64,000 nt of DNA from Chakrabartyella piscis (GCA_030067835.1 CP092441.1:2790001-2854000), one strand, 5' to 3'; positions 16,849-26,330 are shown, numbered from the stretch's first letter. Notes: generated by a model from the letters alone, not told the origin. A program made the numbers and translations.

Positions 16849-17120
16849 ATTTGGAAGTTAAGTTCACCTCGCAATTCAAGAAAGATTTGAAGCTGGCAAA
16901 AAAACAAAATAAACCAATAGAAGAGTTATTTGTTGTCATTGAACAACTGGCAAACCAAGAAACTTTGGAGCCAAAATATCATGACCATCCACTATCTGGA
17001 AATTATTCTGGTTACCGAGAATGTCATATACAGCCTGATTGGCTTTTGATATATGGTGTGAAAAATGATATTTTGACACTTGTATTATATCGTGCTGGTA
17101 GTCATTCTGATTTATTCTAA
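16845..17120 (+). CDS. YafQ-family mRNA interferase toxin
   Basis: 91 residues, usual for the RelE/YafQ superfamily. Motifs: FKKDLKLAKKQ at the start, YHDHPLSGNYSGYRECHIQPDWLLIY in the middle and LYRAGSHSDLF at the end, with the His and Asp residues typical of YafQ catalysis. YafQ toxins cut mRNA in the ribosome A site (family knowledge). It is translated from the overlap with the antitoxin gene and followed by a bidirectional terminator. Confidence 0.9.
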   Translation: MNLEVKFTSQFKKDLKLAKKQNKPIEELFVVIEQLANQETLEPKYHDHPLSGNYSGYRECHIQPDWLLIYGVKNDILTLVLYRAGSHSDLF

Positions 17121-17129
17121 AGCATGCAA

Positions 17130-17175
17130 AAAACCACCTTATGAAGCAGTCTAACTGCCGACACAAGGTGGTTTT
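17130..17175. terminator. Bidirectional terminator between yafQ and ilvA
   Basis: AAAACCACCTT (17130-17140) is complementary to AAGGTGGTTTT (17165-17175). With A and T tracts on both sides it can end the toxin transcript and the convergent ilvA transcript. The stem CCACCTT/AAGGTGG is the same as in the metK terminator. Confidence 0.85.
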
Positions 17176-17196
17176 CTTTTCATCTAACTATTTATT

Positions 17197-18393
17197 TTAC
17201 AAGCTAATATCGTAACCATTTTCTTTCAAGTCCATAATCACTTCAAAGTAGTGTTCTTTGTTTCTGGTTTCCACAGTAACATCCACTTTACATTTACCAA
17301 CAGCAACACCTTTGCCCACACGATCGTGGTTGATGCTAAACACATTGGCATCTGCATCTGCAATGACTTGCAACATACGTGTCAATTGACCTGGTTTATC
17401 TGGGATAGTGATGGAGAAATCTGTCAAACGTCCACCAACTTGCAAACCTTTGTCGATGATACGATCCAAGATATTGATATCCACATTACCACCAGAAATG
17501 ACGCAAACGGTTTTCTTACCAATGATATCCACTTTATTGAACATTGCTGCTGCAACAGAAACAGCACCTGCACCTTCTGCCACTGTTTTTTGTTTCTCCA
17601 ACAAATGCAAGATTGCTGCTGCAATTTCTTCTTCTGTTACGGTTACAATGCCATCTACGTATTTTTGTACTGCTGTAAAGGTTTTATCCCCTGGTTGTTT
17701 GACTGCAATGCCGTCTGCCACAGTATTCACTTCAGACAAGGTTTCTACTTTACCATCACGAATGGAATTGCGCATAGACGCAGCACCCAAAGCTTGTACG
17801 CCATATACTTTACATTCTGGTTTCAATGTTTTGATGGCACATGCAATACCACTGATCAAACCACCACCACCAATTGGCACCAAAACCACTTCTACATCTT
17901 CCAATTGTTCTACAATTTCCAAACCAACAGTACCTTGGCCTGCCATTACATATGGATCGTTGAAAGGATGCAAGAAGGTGTATCCTTTTTTCTTTTGGAG
18001 TTCTGTTGCTTTTGCTGCTGCATCATCATACACACCTGGCACCAAAACCACTTCTGCACCATAGTTTTTGGTTGCTTCTACTTTCGCCAAAGGAGCACCA
18101 GCTGGCATACAAATGACAGATTCAATACCCATTTTTTGTGCTGCATATGCAACACCTTGTGCATGGTTTCCAGCAGAACAAGCCACGATACCATGTTGTG
18201 CTTCTTCTTCTGTCAAATTGGCTGCTTTGTAGTAAGCACCACGCAATTTGAAAGATCCTGTAATTTGCATATTTTCACATTTGATATATACATCAGAACC
18301 TGGATTGATGAGCGTTGTGGAAAGCAATGGTGTTTGTCTCGCAACACCTTCTAAAACTTTTTTTGCATCTTGAATCATTTCAATGGTTAACAT
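17197..18393 (-). CDS. ilvA: Threonine ammonia-lyase with ACT domain
   Basis: 398 residues, about the length of the single-ACT class. It converts threonine to 2-oxobutanoate and ammonia, the first step of isoleucine synthesis or of threonine fermentation. PLP lysine lies in GSFKLRGA (about 47-54), followed by ACSAGNHAQG, PIGGGGLISG (phosphate-binding loop) and CVISGGNVD. A C-terminal ACT-like domain (about 325-398, DFSITIPDKPGQLTRML) is the probable regulatory site. AAGGAG precedes ATG 18393. It has its own promoter (18465-18493) and is away from the ilv operon, so a catabolic role is also possible. Confidence 0.93.
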   Translation of the reverse strand: MLTIEMIQDAKKVLEGVARQTPLLSTTLINPGSDVYIKCENMQITGSFKLRGAYYKAANLTEEEAQHGIVACSAGNHAQGVAYAAQKMGIESVICMPAGAPLAKVEATKNYGAEVVLVPGVYDDAAAKATELQKKKGYTFLHPFNDPYVMAGQGTVGLEIVEQLEDVEVVLVPIGGGGLISGIACAIKTLKPECKVYGVQALGAASMRNSIRDGKVETLSEVNTVADGIAVKQPGDKTFTAVQKYVDGIVTVTEEEIAAAILHLLEKQKTVAEGAGAVSVAAAMFNKVDIIGKKTVCVISGGNVDINILDRIIDKGLQVGGRLTDFSITIPDKPGQLTRMLQVIADADANVFSINHDRVGKGVAVGKCKVDVTVETRNKEHYFEVIMDLKENGYDISL

Positions 18394-18464
18394 AAGTTTT
18401 CTGCTCCTTATCGTTTTTATATGGTGGACACTTGTCTAATTTTGTCTTTATTAGGAATACATCT

Positions 18465-18493
18465 ATTATAGAGTCCATATGCCCTTTCGTCAA
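18465..18493 (-). promoter_or_regulatory. ilvA promoter
   Basis: On the minus strand: TTGACG (18493-18488), 17-bp spacer, TATAAT (18470-18465), about 70 bp before the start codon. The rest of the 327-bp gap between ilvA and clpX holds only AT-rich sequence and the clpX terminator. Confidence 0.82.
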
Positions 18494-18644
18494 CACTTTC
18501 AGGTGCTTTTTCCTCTATTTCTATTATTTCGTGATATTGTCTAGGCGTTCCATAATTTAAAAACAATATTCCGTCAGAAATGGATATTTCTCATCTTTTC
18601 TATGTAGTATTTCACAAATCCTCTGTAATTTCCTATGAATTTTT

Positions 18645-18691
18645 CAAAAAAAAAGACCATAATTTGAGATTTCTCTCTACCTATGGTCTTT
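18645..18691 (-). terminator. Terminator after clpX
   Basis: AAAGACCATA (18652-18661) pairs perfectly with TATGGTCTTT (18682-18691); on the minus strand it is followed by a run of T (down to 18645). It lies 30 bp past the clpX stop codon. Confidence 0.88.
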
Positions 18692-18720
18692 GGTTTACTT
18701 CATATTTTATGATACTTCCA

Positions 18721-20025
18721 TCAGAATGATGAAGATTTTTGTTTGGGAGCATCTGATTTACGTCTTTGTTTTGGTTGCAAGCTTGGTCTATTTGCATTGT
18801 ACGCATACAATGGTTCTTGACCATCTTCCACAACTTCCTTGGTGATGATACATCTTTCCACATCTGTTGCAGCAGGAATCTCATACATCACAGGATTGAT
18901 GAATTCTTCCATAATGGCACGCAATCCACGAGCACCTGTAGCACGTTCCATGGCTTTTTTTGCAATGGCGCTGAGTGCTTCCTCTTGGAATTCCAAGGAC
19001 ACATCGTCCAAAGAGAACAAGAATTCATATTGTTTGGTCAAAGCATTTTTGGGCTCTGTCAAAATATGAAGGAATGCTTCTTCATCCAAGCTATCCAAAG
19101 TAACCACAACTGGCAAACGTCCAATAAATTCTGGAATCAAGCCATATTTTTGCAAATCTTGTGGCATCACTGCACGCAACAATTCATCCATATTTTCATC
19201 CACTTTGCTTTGTGCTTTTGCGCCAAAACCAATGACTTTTTGACCTTTACGGTTTTGAATGATTTTTTCAATGCCACTGAAAGCACCACCACAGATGAAC
19301 AAAATGTTTGTGGTATCAATTTGGATAAATTCTTGATGAGGATGTTTTCTACCACCTTGAGGAGGTACACTTGCAACAGTTCCTTCCAAAATTTTGAGAA
19401 GTGCTTGTTGAACACCTTCACCACTGACGTCTCTTGTGATGGAAACGTTTTCGGATTTTTTTGTAATTTTATCAATTTCATCGATGTACACAATGCCACG
19501 TTCTGCACGTTCCACATCGAAATCAGCAGATTGCAACAATTTCAAGAGGATGTTTTCCACATCTTCCCCAACGTAGCCTGCTTCTGTCAAAGATGTTGCG
19601 TCTGCAATGGCAAATGGTACATCCAAGACCTTTGCAAGTGTTTGTGCAAGCAAGGTTTTACCTGTTCCTGTTGGACCCACCAAAAGGATATTGCTTTTTT
19701 GCAATTCCACATCTTCTGATTCTACATTCATGAAAATACGTTTGTAGTGATTGTACACTGCAACTGCCAATGCTTTTTTGGCTTTATTTTGTCCAATTAC
19801 ATAGGCATCCAAAGCAGATTTGATTTCTTGTGGTTTTGGAAGTTCTCTATCATGATCTTCTTCCACCCAAGTTTCTTGCTCTGCCTCTATGATATCCATA
19901 CAAAGTTCGATGCACTCATCGCAAATATAGCCATCTACACCAGCAATGATTTTATGCACTTCTTCTTGGGATTTGCCACAGAAGGAACAACGTACTTCTT
20001 TCATGTCTTCTGTTCTATCTGCCAT
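18721..20025 (-). CDS. clpX: ClpX, ATPase and substrate-recognition subunit of ClpXP
   Basis: 434 residues. The N-terminal zinc-binding domain has CSFCGKS and CDECIELC (about 13-42). The AAA+ module shows Walker A GPTGTGKT (about 116), pore loop GYVGED, Walker [10 protein letters not shown], the RKH loop (GGRKHPHQ), the ClpP-docking loop VIGFG, and sensor-2 [10 protein letters not shown]. It unfolds tagged or native substrates and feeds them to ClpP in the cytosol. ATG 20025 has AAAGGAG upstream and starts just after the clpP stop, so the two are translated together. The order tig-clpP-clpX is the classic one. Confidence 0.97.
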   Translation of the reverse strand: MADRTEDMKEVRCSFCGKSQEEVHKIIAGVDGYICDECIELCMDIIEAEQETWVEEDHDRELPKPQEIKSALDAYVIGQNKAKKALAVAVYNHYKRIFMNVESEDVELQKSNILLVGPTGTGKTLLAQTLAKVLDVPFAIADATSLTEAGYVGEDVENILLKLLQSADFDVERAERGIVYIDEIDKITKKSENVSITRDVSGEGVQQALLKILEGTVASVPPQGGRKHPHQEFIQIDTTNILFICGGAFSGIEKIIQNRKGQKVIGFGAKAQSKVDENMDELLRAVMPQDLQKYGLIPEFIGRLPVVVTLDSLDEEAFLHILTEPKNALTKQYEFLFSLDDVSLEFQEEALSAIAKKAMERATGARGLRAIMEEFINPVMYEIPAATDVERCIITKEVVEDGQEPLYAYNANRPSLQPKQRRKSDAPKQKSSSF

Positions 20026-20027
20026 AC

Positions 20028-20627
20028 TTAGCTTCTCTCCTTTGTCTGAGGTTTTACAATCACTTCGTCAATCAAGCCATATGCTTTTGCTTCCTCAGCA
20101 CTCATAAAGTTATCTCTTTCTGTATCTCTTGCAATGTCTTCTACAGGTTTGCCTGTGTTATCTGCAAGGATTTGGTTCAATTTGGATTTTGTACGCAAGA
20201 TATTTTCTGCATGGATTTGGATATCCGTTGCTTGACCTCTTGCACCGCCAGAAGGTTGGTGAATCATCACTTCTGCATTTGGCAAAGCGAAACGTTTGCC
20301 TTTTGCACCACCAGCCAACAAAAATGCACCCATGCTTGCTGCCATACCAAGACAAATGGTAGACACATCTGGGTTGATGTATTGCATGGTGTCATAAATT
20401 GCCATACCTGCTGTTACAGAGCCACCTGGGCTATTGATGTAAAGACTGATGTCTTTATCTGGGTCTTCTGCTGCCAAGAACAACAATTGTGCAACCACAA
20501 GACTTGCTGTTACATCATTGACTTCTTCACCCAAAAAGATGATTCTATCTTTCAACAATCTGGAATAAATATCATAAGAACGCTCTCCACGGTTACTTTG
20601 TTCCACAACCATAGGTACCAAACTCAT
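20028..20627 (-). CDS. clpP: ClpP, ATP-dependent Clp protease proteolytic subunit
   Basis: 199 residues, normal length. The serine-protease triad is visible: Ser in [11 protein letters not shown] (about 98), His in [13 protein letters not shown] (about 123) and Asp in the [17 protein letters not shown] tail region. It assembles into a tetradecameric chamber gated by ClpX or ClpC. GGAGGG lies just before ATG 20627. It is transcribed with clpX, and probably also from tig upstream; the 149-bp gap to tig holds a palindromic repeat. Confidence 0.97.
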   Translation of the reverse strand: MSLVPMVVEQSNRGERSYDIYSRLLKDRIIFLGEEVNDVTASLVVAQLLFLAAEDPDKDISLYINSPGGSVTAGMAIYDTMQYINPDVSTICLGMAASMGAFLLAGGAKGKRFALPNAEVMIHQPSGGARGQATDIQIHAENILRTKSKLNQILADNTGKPVEDIARDTERDNFMSAEEAKAYGLIDEVIVKPQTKERS

Positions 20628-20727
20628 ATGAAACCCTCCATTTCTATTTTATGTTCGTATTTTGTCATTTTTTGCAAATTTACCATAATACACAATAAGG
20701 ACGGATGACCCATCAACCAAAACCCTA

Positions 20728-20761
20728 GGTTTTGGCTGATATAGGCAACCGCCCCTACATC
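20728..20761. repeat. Palindromic repeat between tig and clpP
   Basis: An imperfect stem (GGTT...AACC) ends in the family tail GCCCCTACATC. It is the weakest member of the CCCCTAC family listed here, but the tail is clear. Confidence 0.5.
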
Positions 20762-20776
20762 ATCTTATGTTATGGA

Positions 20777-22072
20777 TTATTTTGCTTCTGTAACGATTGC
20801 ACTATCTTCAATCAATTTTACAGCTGCACGTACTACCATGTCTTGTTCCAAAGATTCTTTGTCTTCATCTCTGAACATACCAAGCATTGTTTCTGCATCG
20901 ATACCATAGCTTTCGCCATATTTGCAGATTTCTGCTTTGAGTTCTTCTTCAGAAACAGTCAAGCCTTCTGCTTTCGCAATTGCTTCCAACATCAAACGAG
21001 CTTCTACACTCTTAACGCTTGTTTCTTTGAAGTTTTCTCTCATAGATTCTACTGTTGTGCCCATATATTGGCAGTAGATATCCATGCTCAAACCTTGACG
21101 CATCAAGTTTTCTTCGAATTCTTTCATCATGTTGTTGATTTTGTTTTCGTACATAACTTCTGGAACTTCCATTGTACAGTTTGCAACAGCTTGATCCATC
21201 AATTTATCGCTTTCGATTTGTTTTGCTTTCTCTGTTTTACTTGCAGTCATTTTTTCCAAAATGCTTGCTTTGTATTCAGCCAATGTTTCGAATTCAGAAA
21301 CATCTTCTGCAAATGCATCGTTGAGTTCAGGCATTTCTTTTGCTGTAAGTGCTTTCAAAACGATTGCAAATACTGCTTCTTTGCCAGCCAATTCTTCTGC
21401 ATGGTATTCTGTAGGGAAGGTTACATTTACGTCGAATGCTTCGCCAACGCTGTGACCTACCACTTGTTCTTCGAAACCAGGGATGAATGTATTGCTACCC
21501 AATTCCAAATCGTGTTCATCAGATTGTCCACCTTCAAAAGGTACACCATCAACGGAACCAGCATAGCTGATTTTAGCAACATCGCCAAGAACAGCAGCTC
21601 TGTCTGTTACATCTACTTTACGAGCATTTTTTGCTTGTTGTGCAGAAAGTTCAGCCATAACTTCTTCTTCTGTTACTTCTACAACTTCTTTGTCTACAGA
21701 AAGACCTTTGTATTGACCCAAAGTTACTTCAGGTTTTACAGTTACATCAACGATGAATTTTGCACCTTTGCCACCTTCGATGTATTCCACATCCAAAGCT
21801 GGAGAAGAAACAATTTCAAGACCCAATTCTTTGATTGCTTCTGTGTAAACTTCTGGGAAAATGTGGTTGATTGCATCTTCATAGAAGAAGCTTTCACCAT
21901 ATTGTTGTTCTACCAATTTTCTAGGCACTTTGCCTTTTCTAAATCCAGGAATGTTGATTTGACCTTTGCGTTTGTTGAAAGCAAATGCCAAGCCTACTTC
22001 CAATTGTTCTGCTGTTACTTCAAAAGAAATTTGTACTTCTGTTTTTTCTTGTTTCAAGATTGCTGCATTCAT
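20777..22072 (-). CDS. tig: Trigger factor, ribosome-associated chaperone and prolyl isomerase
   Basis: 431 residues, usual length. The ribosome-binding signature GFRKGKVP is in the N-terminal domain (about 44-51). The FKBP-type PPIase domain follows (VAKISYAGSVDGVPFEGG, about 165-182, then TFPTEYHAEELAGKEAVF), and the C-terminal helical chaperone arms complete it. It binds nascent chains at the ribosome exit. ATG 22072 has AAGGAGG upstream, and an extended -10 box TGTGATATAAT lies near 22179-22190 on the minus strand. Confidence 0.97.
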   Translation of the reverse strand: MNAAILKQEKTEVQISFEVTAEQLEVGLAFAFNKRKGQINIPGFRKGKVPRKLVEQQYGESFFYEDAINHIFPEVYTEAIKELGLEIVSSPALDVEYIEGGKGAKFIVDVTVKPEVTLGQYKGLSVDKEVVEVTEEEVMAELSAQQAKNARKVDVTDRAAVLGDVAKISYAGSVDGVPFEGGQSDEHDLELGSNTFIPGFEEQVVGHSVGEAFDVNVTFPTEYHAEELAGKEAVFAIVLKALTAKEMPELNDAFAEDVSEFETLAEYKASILEKMTASKTEKAKQIESDKLMDQAVANCTMEVPEVMYENKINNMMKEFEENLMRQGLSMDIYCQYMGTTVESMRENFKETSVKSVEARLMLEAIAKAEGLTVSEEELKAEICKYGESYGIDAETMLGMFRDEDKESLEQDMVVRAAVKLIEDSAIVTEAK

Positions 22073-22250
22073 GTTTCCTTTTCCTCCTTAGATACCATTT
22101 CTATGACAACTCGTATTTTCATATCTATTTAGATTTGTTGTCTTTTCCATTCCGCCAATATACGGACATTAACGATTCATTATATCACATAGATTTTCTA
22201 AAATCTACTGTTTCTATGAAAAAAACCTTTGATTTTGGTATATTTACATC

Positions 22251-22532
22251 CTATAAAACTTCAAATTCTGATCGTATACACTCTGCTTCTGTATTTTCTT
22301 CCATAAAGTCCAAAATGGTTTGGATCATTTTCTCTGCATGGTGCATTTCATTGGAAACACAAGCAAAACCAATGACAATGTTTTTGTGGTTATCTTGCAA
22401 ATCCACTTCCGCCACTGCCACATTGAATTTATGTCTTGTTTTTTGAATAAGACTTTGTACCACCATGCGTTTTTCTTTCAAGCTGGTGACCCAATCTGCG
22501 TAAAATTGCACTTCGCAACTGCCAACAAACAT
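22251..22532 (-). CDS. DUF503 family protein (YlxP-like)
   Basis: 93 residues, the family's normal length. It shows the DUF503 pattern: SLKEKRMVVQSLIQKTRHKFNVAVAEVD (about 17-44) then IGFACVSNEMHHAEKMIQTILDF. B. subtilis YlxP belongs to this family and lies in the nusA-infB-rbfA region; a ribosome or translation link is suspected but not proved (family knowledge). Here it stands alone. GGAGG(T) lies a few bases before ATG 22532. Confidence 0.82.
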   Translation of the reverse strand: MFVGSCEVQFYADWVTSLKEKRMVVQSLIQKTRHKFNVAVAEVDLQDNHKNIVIGFACVSNEMHHAEKMIQTILDFMEENTEAECIRSEFEVL

Positions 22533-22602
22533 AAAAGACCTCCTTCGGGATGTAGTGAAGAGTGAATGGTGAAGAGTTTTGATGTGTTTTCAAAAAACCA
22601 TA

Positions 22603-22740
22603 GGAGGGCATGGAAACCCTCCCCTACAGAGTATATTGATGATTTATGATAGTGTTGCGGTCGATTCATGAATCGCCACCCATACGTAACGCATTGATGG
22701 TTTGTAGTAGTATTGCGGTAGGGTCAAGACCCTACCCTAC
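22603..22740. repeat. Cluster of three variable-stem palindromes
   Basis: Three units lie between DUF503 and DUF1893: GGAGGG/CCCTCC with CCTAC (22603-22627); CGATTC/GAATCG with a degenerate tail CCATAC (22657-22685); and GGTAGGGTC/GACCCTACC with CTAC (22717-22740). All have the same tail orientation. The two genes flanking them may be transcribed independently. No gene is seen in the gap. Confidence 0.75.
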
Positions 22741-22780
22741 GATGCAACCTTATTTTAGATGACAGCAATTTAAGGTTCCT

Positions 22781-23206
22781 TTACTTTGCTTGTAATTCTG
22801 CAACTTTATTTTGCAATGCAACATATGCTTCATTTACGTTTTTCATATCCAAAACCGTTGCTTCCATAGGACACATACCATCTCCTTTACGATTGATGAT
22901 ATAGGGTACCACTTTGCTATATGTGATGGGAATGTTGTGGACTTCCAAAAACATACGAGCATGTTCGCTGATGACTTCTGCATACAATTCCCAGATGCCA
23001 GCCTTCACCAAAAGCATTGCTGCCGCTTTGCCAATGACACGATCTGCCACAAGAGCACCTTGTAAAAATTTAGGATCTGTTGCCAACACTTCCATGATGG
23101 GTGCAATTCCTTTTTTGCTGGAAGTATGCAATTCACCTCGAACAGACAACATTGCACAGGTCACATCCCCTTGCAAAGCACTTCTTACTTGTTCCATTTC
23201 TTTCAT
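22781..23206 (-). CDS. DUF1893 family protein
   Basis: 141 residues from ATG 23206 (MKEMEQVRSAL), which has GAGAGGAAA upstream; a longer frame to 23326 overlaps the next gene and lacks a ribosome site. The pattern VTCAMLSVRGELHTSSKKGIAP and ALVADRVIGKAAAMLLV fits DUF1893, a small cytosolic family of unknown function found in clostridia and archaea. It starts 16 bp after the aldo/keto reductase stop codon, so the two are probably one transcription unit. Confidence 0.75.
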   Translation of the reverse strand: MKEMEQVRSALQGDVTCAMLSVRGELHTSSKKGIAPIMEVLATDPKFLQGALVADRVIGKAAAMLLVKAGIWELYAEVISEHARMFLEVHNIPITYSKVVPYIINRKGDGMCPMEATVLDMKNVNEAYVALQNKVAELQAK

Positions 23207-23222
23207 ATTGTTGTTTCCTCTC

Positions 23223-24353
23223 TTATTTCCATATTGGGTTGCTAAGATCTGCCCAAACCTTTGGCATATCTTCTGAAATTTTGATGTGTTGTGGACATTT
23301 TGCTTCACAAAGACCACAGCCCACACATTTATCTGCTTGACTACGCTTTGGCAAATTCATCATAGGGAAACGAATAGGTTCATAGTTTTGGTACATGTGA
23401 TATGTGTTCCAGAGTTTGAAGTTTTGTGGAATGTTTACCCCATGTGGACATGGCATACAATATTCACAGCCTGTACATCCATTTTGTATTCTTTCTTCCA
23501 ATGCAACACGCACTTCTTGGATTGCCATGATTTCTTCTTGGCTCAATGGACGTAATGGTGAAAAGGTTGCAACATTGTCTTTGACTTGTTCCAAATTGCT
23601 CATACCACTGAGAATGACTTTGACATTTGGATAGCTTGCCACATAACGAAGCGCATAAGATGCAATGCTTTCTTCTGGATTGATGCTTTTGAATTTTTCT
23701 TCCATATCATCTGAAAGTTTTGCCAAAGCACCACCACGAACTGGTTCCATCACCACAAGAGGAATCCCCAATTCATCTGCCAATTGATAGCCTTTAAGAC
23801 CTGCTTGTTCTTCTGTATCCATATAGTTGAATTGGATTTGACAGAAATCCCATTTGTAATATTTGATGATATCTTCAAAAACTTCATATTCATCATGGAA
23901 AGAGAAGCCAATGTATTTGATTTTGCCTTCTGCACGCAATTCTTCCAAAATGGAAATCAAACCATAGTCTTTCACTGCTTGCCAGGATTTTGCACTCAAA
24001 TTATGCAACAAATAGTAGTCGATATAATCTGTACGCAATTTTTGCAATTGATCCTCGAAAATTTTACGTGTGTCACTGGCATCTTTCATAGTCCATACAG
24101 GCAATTTGGTTGCCAATGTATAAGAACTTCTATCGTATTTTGCCAAAATTTCGCCAACAACGCCTTCACTTTCACCATTGTGATAGAAATATGCAGTGTC
24201 AATATAGGTGACGCCATTTGCCAAAGCATAATCCATCATTTCTTGTGTTTGTGCCACATCAATTGTTCCATCTTCTTGCAAAGGAAAACGCATACAACCC
24301 ATACCCAACAATGATGGTGTTGTGCCAATTGTTTTCATTTCTCTTGTTTCCAT
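23223..24353 (-). CDS. Aldo/keto reductase with C-terminal 2[4Fe-4S] ferredoxin-like domain
   Basis: 376 residues from ATG 24353 (METREMKTI), which has a GAGGGGG ribosome site; a longer frame to 24389 does not. The aldo/keto reductase barrel shows the catalytic pattern D-TAYFYHNGE (Asp and Tyr), ATKLP (Lys) and YYLLHNL (His). The C-terminus has two Cys clusters, CTGCEYCMPCPHGVNIP and CVGCGLCEAKCPQHI, typical of the clostridial class that couples NADPH or ferredoxin to carbonyl reduction. Substrate unknown. The protein is cytosolic and upstream of DUF1893 in the same unit. Confidence 0.88.
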   Translation of the reverse strand: METREMKTIGTTPSLLGMGCMRFPLQEDGTIDVAQTQEMMDYALANGVTYIDTAYFYHNGESEGVVGEILAKYDRSSYTLATKLPVWTMKDASDTRKIFEDQLQKLRTDYIDYYLLHNLSAKSWQAVKDYGLISILEELRAEGKIKYIGFSFHDEYEVFEDIIKYYKWDFCQIQFNYMDTEEQAGLKGYQLADELGIPLVVMEPVRGGALAKLSDDMEEKFKSINPEESIASYALRYVASYPNVKVILSGMSNLEQVKDNVATFSPLRPLSQEEIMAIQEVRVALEERIQNGCTGCEYCMPCPHGVNIPQNFKLWNTYHMYQNYEPIRFPMMNLPKRSQADKCVGCGLCEAKCPQHIKISEDMPKVWADLSNPIWK

Positions 24354-24473
24354 GTATATATCCCCCTCTTTCAGTTTTTGCCAATTCAATTAGCCTTATT
24401 CTATCACAAAAAAATATATTGGTGTTAAAAAAACAAAAATTTTACAAACAAAAACAAATAAAATGGATACAAA

Positions 24474-24500
24474 AAAAGCAAACTCCAATTGAAGTCTGCT
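24474..24500 (-). terminator. Terminator of tRNA-Gly copy 1
   Basis: On the minus strand AGCAGACT pairs with AGTTTGCT and is followed by TTTTTT. The hairpin is closely related to the one after tRNA-Gly copy 2, indicating that the whole unit was duplicated. Confidence 0.8.
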
Positions 24501-24509
24501 TCTTCTAAA

Positions 24510-24580
24510 GCGCGAAACGAGATTCGAACTCGCGACCCTCGCCTTGGCAAGGCGATGCTCTACCACTGAGCCATTCGCGC
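24510..24580 (-). tRNA. tRNA-Gly(GCC), copy 1
   Basis: The 71-nt minus-strand sequence folds as a standard cloverleaf: acceptor GCGCGAA/TTCGCGC, D-arm GCTCAGTGGTAGAGC, anticodon stem TCGCC/GGCGA with loop containing GCC, and T-arm GCGAG-TTCGAAT-CTCGT. No CCA is encoded. It is the same as the copy at 26987-27057. Confidence 0.96.
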
Positions 24581-24600
24581 ATATTTAATTTACTTAAAAT

Positions 24601-24629
24601 ATGATACTCTATTTTGGAGATTTTGTCAA
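24601..24629 (-). promoter_or_regulatory. Promoter of tRNA-Gly copy 1
   Basis: Minus strand: TTGACA (24629-24624), 17-bp spacer, TATCAT (24606-24601), 20 bp before the tRNA. Confidence 0.82.
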
Positions 24630-24661
24630 GGGGTTTTTGAAATTTACAGGAGAAAACCAAC

Positions 24662-24918
24662 GGGTGCCCACACGGGGACACCCCTACAAAACCAATATCA
24701 TCCAATTTCCAAAACAGGCAAATATGGAATTTGATCCTACAAAACCAAAAGATGTTCCCTTACAACAACACCTAAGATTCTTCGTCGTTTCACTCCTCAG
24801 AATGACAAACGAGAGAATGTACCACCTATGTTTTGTCATCCTGTAGGGGTTGGCGTCCTCGACAACCCGTTTACGGTGAAGAATCCTTGCCAGAAGGCAT
24901 GGAAACCCTCCTCTACAA
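24662..24918. repeat. Block of assorted intergenic repeats
   Basis: The 334-bp gap between tRNA-Gly copy 1 and the next gene contains no credible gene. It holds a palindrome ending CACCCCTACAAAACC (24662-24693), an AAGATTCTTCG...CAGAATGACA-type repeat (about 24773-24811), an inverted family member beginning CTGTAGGGG (24841-24874), and a partial copy GGCATGGAAACCCTC-CTCTAC (24897-24915) like the unit at 22607-22627. Confidence 0.65.
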
Positions 24919-24919
24919 T

Positions 24920-25624
24920 TCAATTTTTCCATTTCACAAAGCCATTTCCAGCATCCACCCAGCCCTCTATGGTTCCATAATACCCACCATCATAATCTTC
25001 TGGGTAGAAGGTATTGCCATCTTTGTCATAACCCCATTGGTATAAAACTTCGCCATCTACGTTTCTACCCTCGATATAGGAAGCATATACCCAAATATTT
25101 TCTTCTTCCGCAAAGTATTTCTCATGTTCCGGTTGAATTGACCAATCCCCCATAAAGAACCCTCTTTCATCCACAGGCAAAACCGTTTCTTGGAAGATAT
25201 CTTGGTATTCCCCATCTTCATCTTCAAATCCATATTGATAATAGAGATATACCTCTGTCACTTCTTCTATGGAAGATAGCCAAATGAGCTTTTCATTCAA
25301 ACTTTGGAACCAAATATCCTTATCATAGTTCCAACTGCACCCACGCAAGCCATTATCTGCATATTTCCACAAAAAGAACAAATGACGTTCTGCTGTTGCA
25401 TAGGACAAATCATTTCCCACACGTCCAATGATCACAGTATTTCCATTTCTATCTTCATATTCTGCCAAAATTTCTTCCGATGGTCCATATCGCAAACCGA
25501 TTTCATTGGCATACAGCAGTTCTTCCATTGTGAAAGAATACCCATTCAACCGCACATACAAAAAGCACAACAAGCAAACAACCAGTGCATACACAAGACT
25601 TTTCTTCTTTCTATTCATTTGCAT
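24920..25624 (-). CDS. Membrane-anchored protein of unknown function
   Basis: 234 residues. Basic N-terminus (MQMNRKKK) and one membrane span (SLVYALVVCLLCFLYVRL, about 9-26), then an acidic, aromatic-rich domain that should be outside the cell. I do not recognise the family. Its start overlaps the preceding gene by 14 bp, and it is the last gene of a three-gene PadR operon, so it probably works with the other membrane protein. Confidence 0.6.
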   Translation of the reverse strand: MQMNRKKKSLVYALVVCLLCFLYVRLNGYSFTMEELLYANEIGLRYGPSEEILAEYEDRNGNTVIIGRVGNDLSYATAERHLFFLWKYADNGLRGCSWNYDKDIWFQSLNEKLIWLSSIEEVTEVYLYYQYGFEDEDGEYQDIFQETVLPVDERGFFMGDWSIQPEHEKYFAEEENIWVYASYIEGRNVDGEVLYQWGYDKDGNTFYPEDYDGGYYGTIEGWVDAGNGFVKWKN

Positions 25625-26330
25625 ACACCCGCCCTTCTTGCATATCGAATTTCACCCCTGTTTCACCAAGTGCCACCACAGCATATGCAACATCTTCTGG
25701 CACATCTCTCACCCTTTGGGAACCAATGCTGTAATATCCAGCACCTTTATAGCCACCGCCACCAGTATTGATTGCATTTCCATTTCCATCGTACAAAGAA
25801 ACATTTGCCGAAGCACTCCAAAACACTCGTTTTGCAAAGGGATTTGACCAAGTTGCATAGGACAATTCCAAAGTGCCATCTTCGTAATATCGAAAATCCT
25901 TTAAAATCAAGGTATCTTTATAGATTTGATAGTTTTCGTCAATTTCTATGGTATATACCAAAGGACTATCGTCATAGTAATGTCTATCCAAGAGATTGAA
26001 TAGGCTATTTGCAAAGCCAAACCCAATATTCAACACAGGTATACAAGTCATAATCACCATCAAAATGCAAAACCGCTTTAAAGTCACATACACCCAACCC
26101 AACAAAGGAGAATGTTCTTTGTCCAACTCCTCGCCAACTTCTTTTGCATTCCCCATACAAGCAATTGTAGCGCATTTGGCTTCTGCTTCTTCCATACCAT
26201 CTGCCAAAAAGTCTTCATATCTATCTTCCATATGTTCTGCCAGCTCACAAAAAATCTCATTTCTATCGTATTTGAACTTCACATAGGAAGTGACTTCGTC
26301 CAAGTATTCCTTCCAATCAAGCTGTGCCAT
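25611..26330 (-). CDS. Membrane protein with a permease-prefix-like cytosolic domain
   Basis: 239 residues from ATG 26330 (MAQLDWKEY), chosen because GGAGGG lies 8 bases upstream; it overlaps the PadR gene end by 14 bp. The N-terminal 80 residues (DEVTSYVKFKYDRNEIFCELAEHMEDRYEDF, AKCATIACMGNAKEVGEELD) match the cytosolic prefix often found in PadR-linked membrane proteins. One membrane span follows (FCILMVIMTCIPVLNIGFGF, about 92-111) and then an extracellular domain. Function unknown; the padR link is characteristic of such operons. Confidence 0.65.
   Translation of the reverse strand: MAQLDWKEYLDEVTSYVKFKYDRNEIFCELAEHMEDRYEDFLADGMEEAEAKCATIACMGNAKEVGEELDKEHSPLLGWVYVTLKRFCILMVIMTCIPVLNIGFGFANSLFNLLDRHYYDDSPLVYTIEIDENYQIYKDTLILKDFRYYEDGTLELSYATWSNPFAKRVFWSASANVSLYDGNGNAINTGGGGYKGAGYYSIGSQRVRDVPEDVAYAVVALGETGVKFDMQEGRVYANE

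Noticed and set aside
20732-22132. A 466-codon open frame opposite tig, and similar long frames opposite ilvA (17251-18354), clpX (18766-19719) and the stalk-domain gene (10541-11608)
   Set aside because: They lie wholly antisense to well-recognised genes, have His/Phe/Cys-rich nonsense composition and no ribosome sites. They are shadows caused by codon bias.
23207-23326. A 40-residue N-terminal extension of the DUF1893 protein
   Set aside because: It overlaps the ferredoxin-domain end of the aldo/keto reductase gene and has no ribosome site; the ATG at 23206 does.
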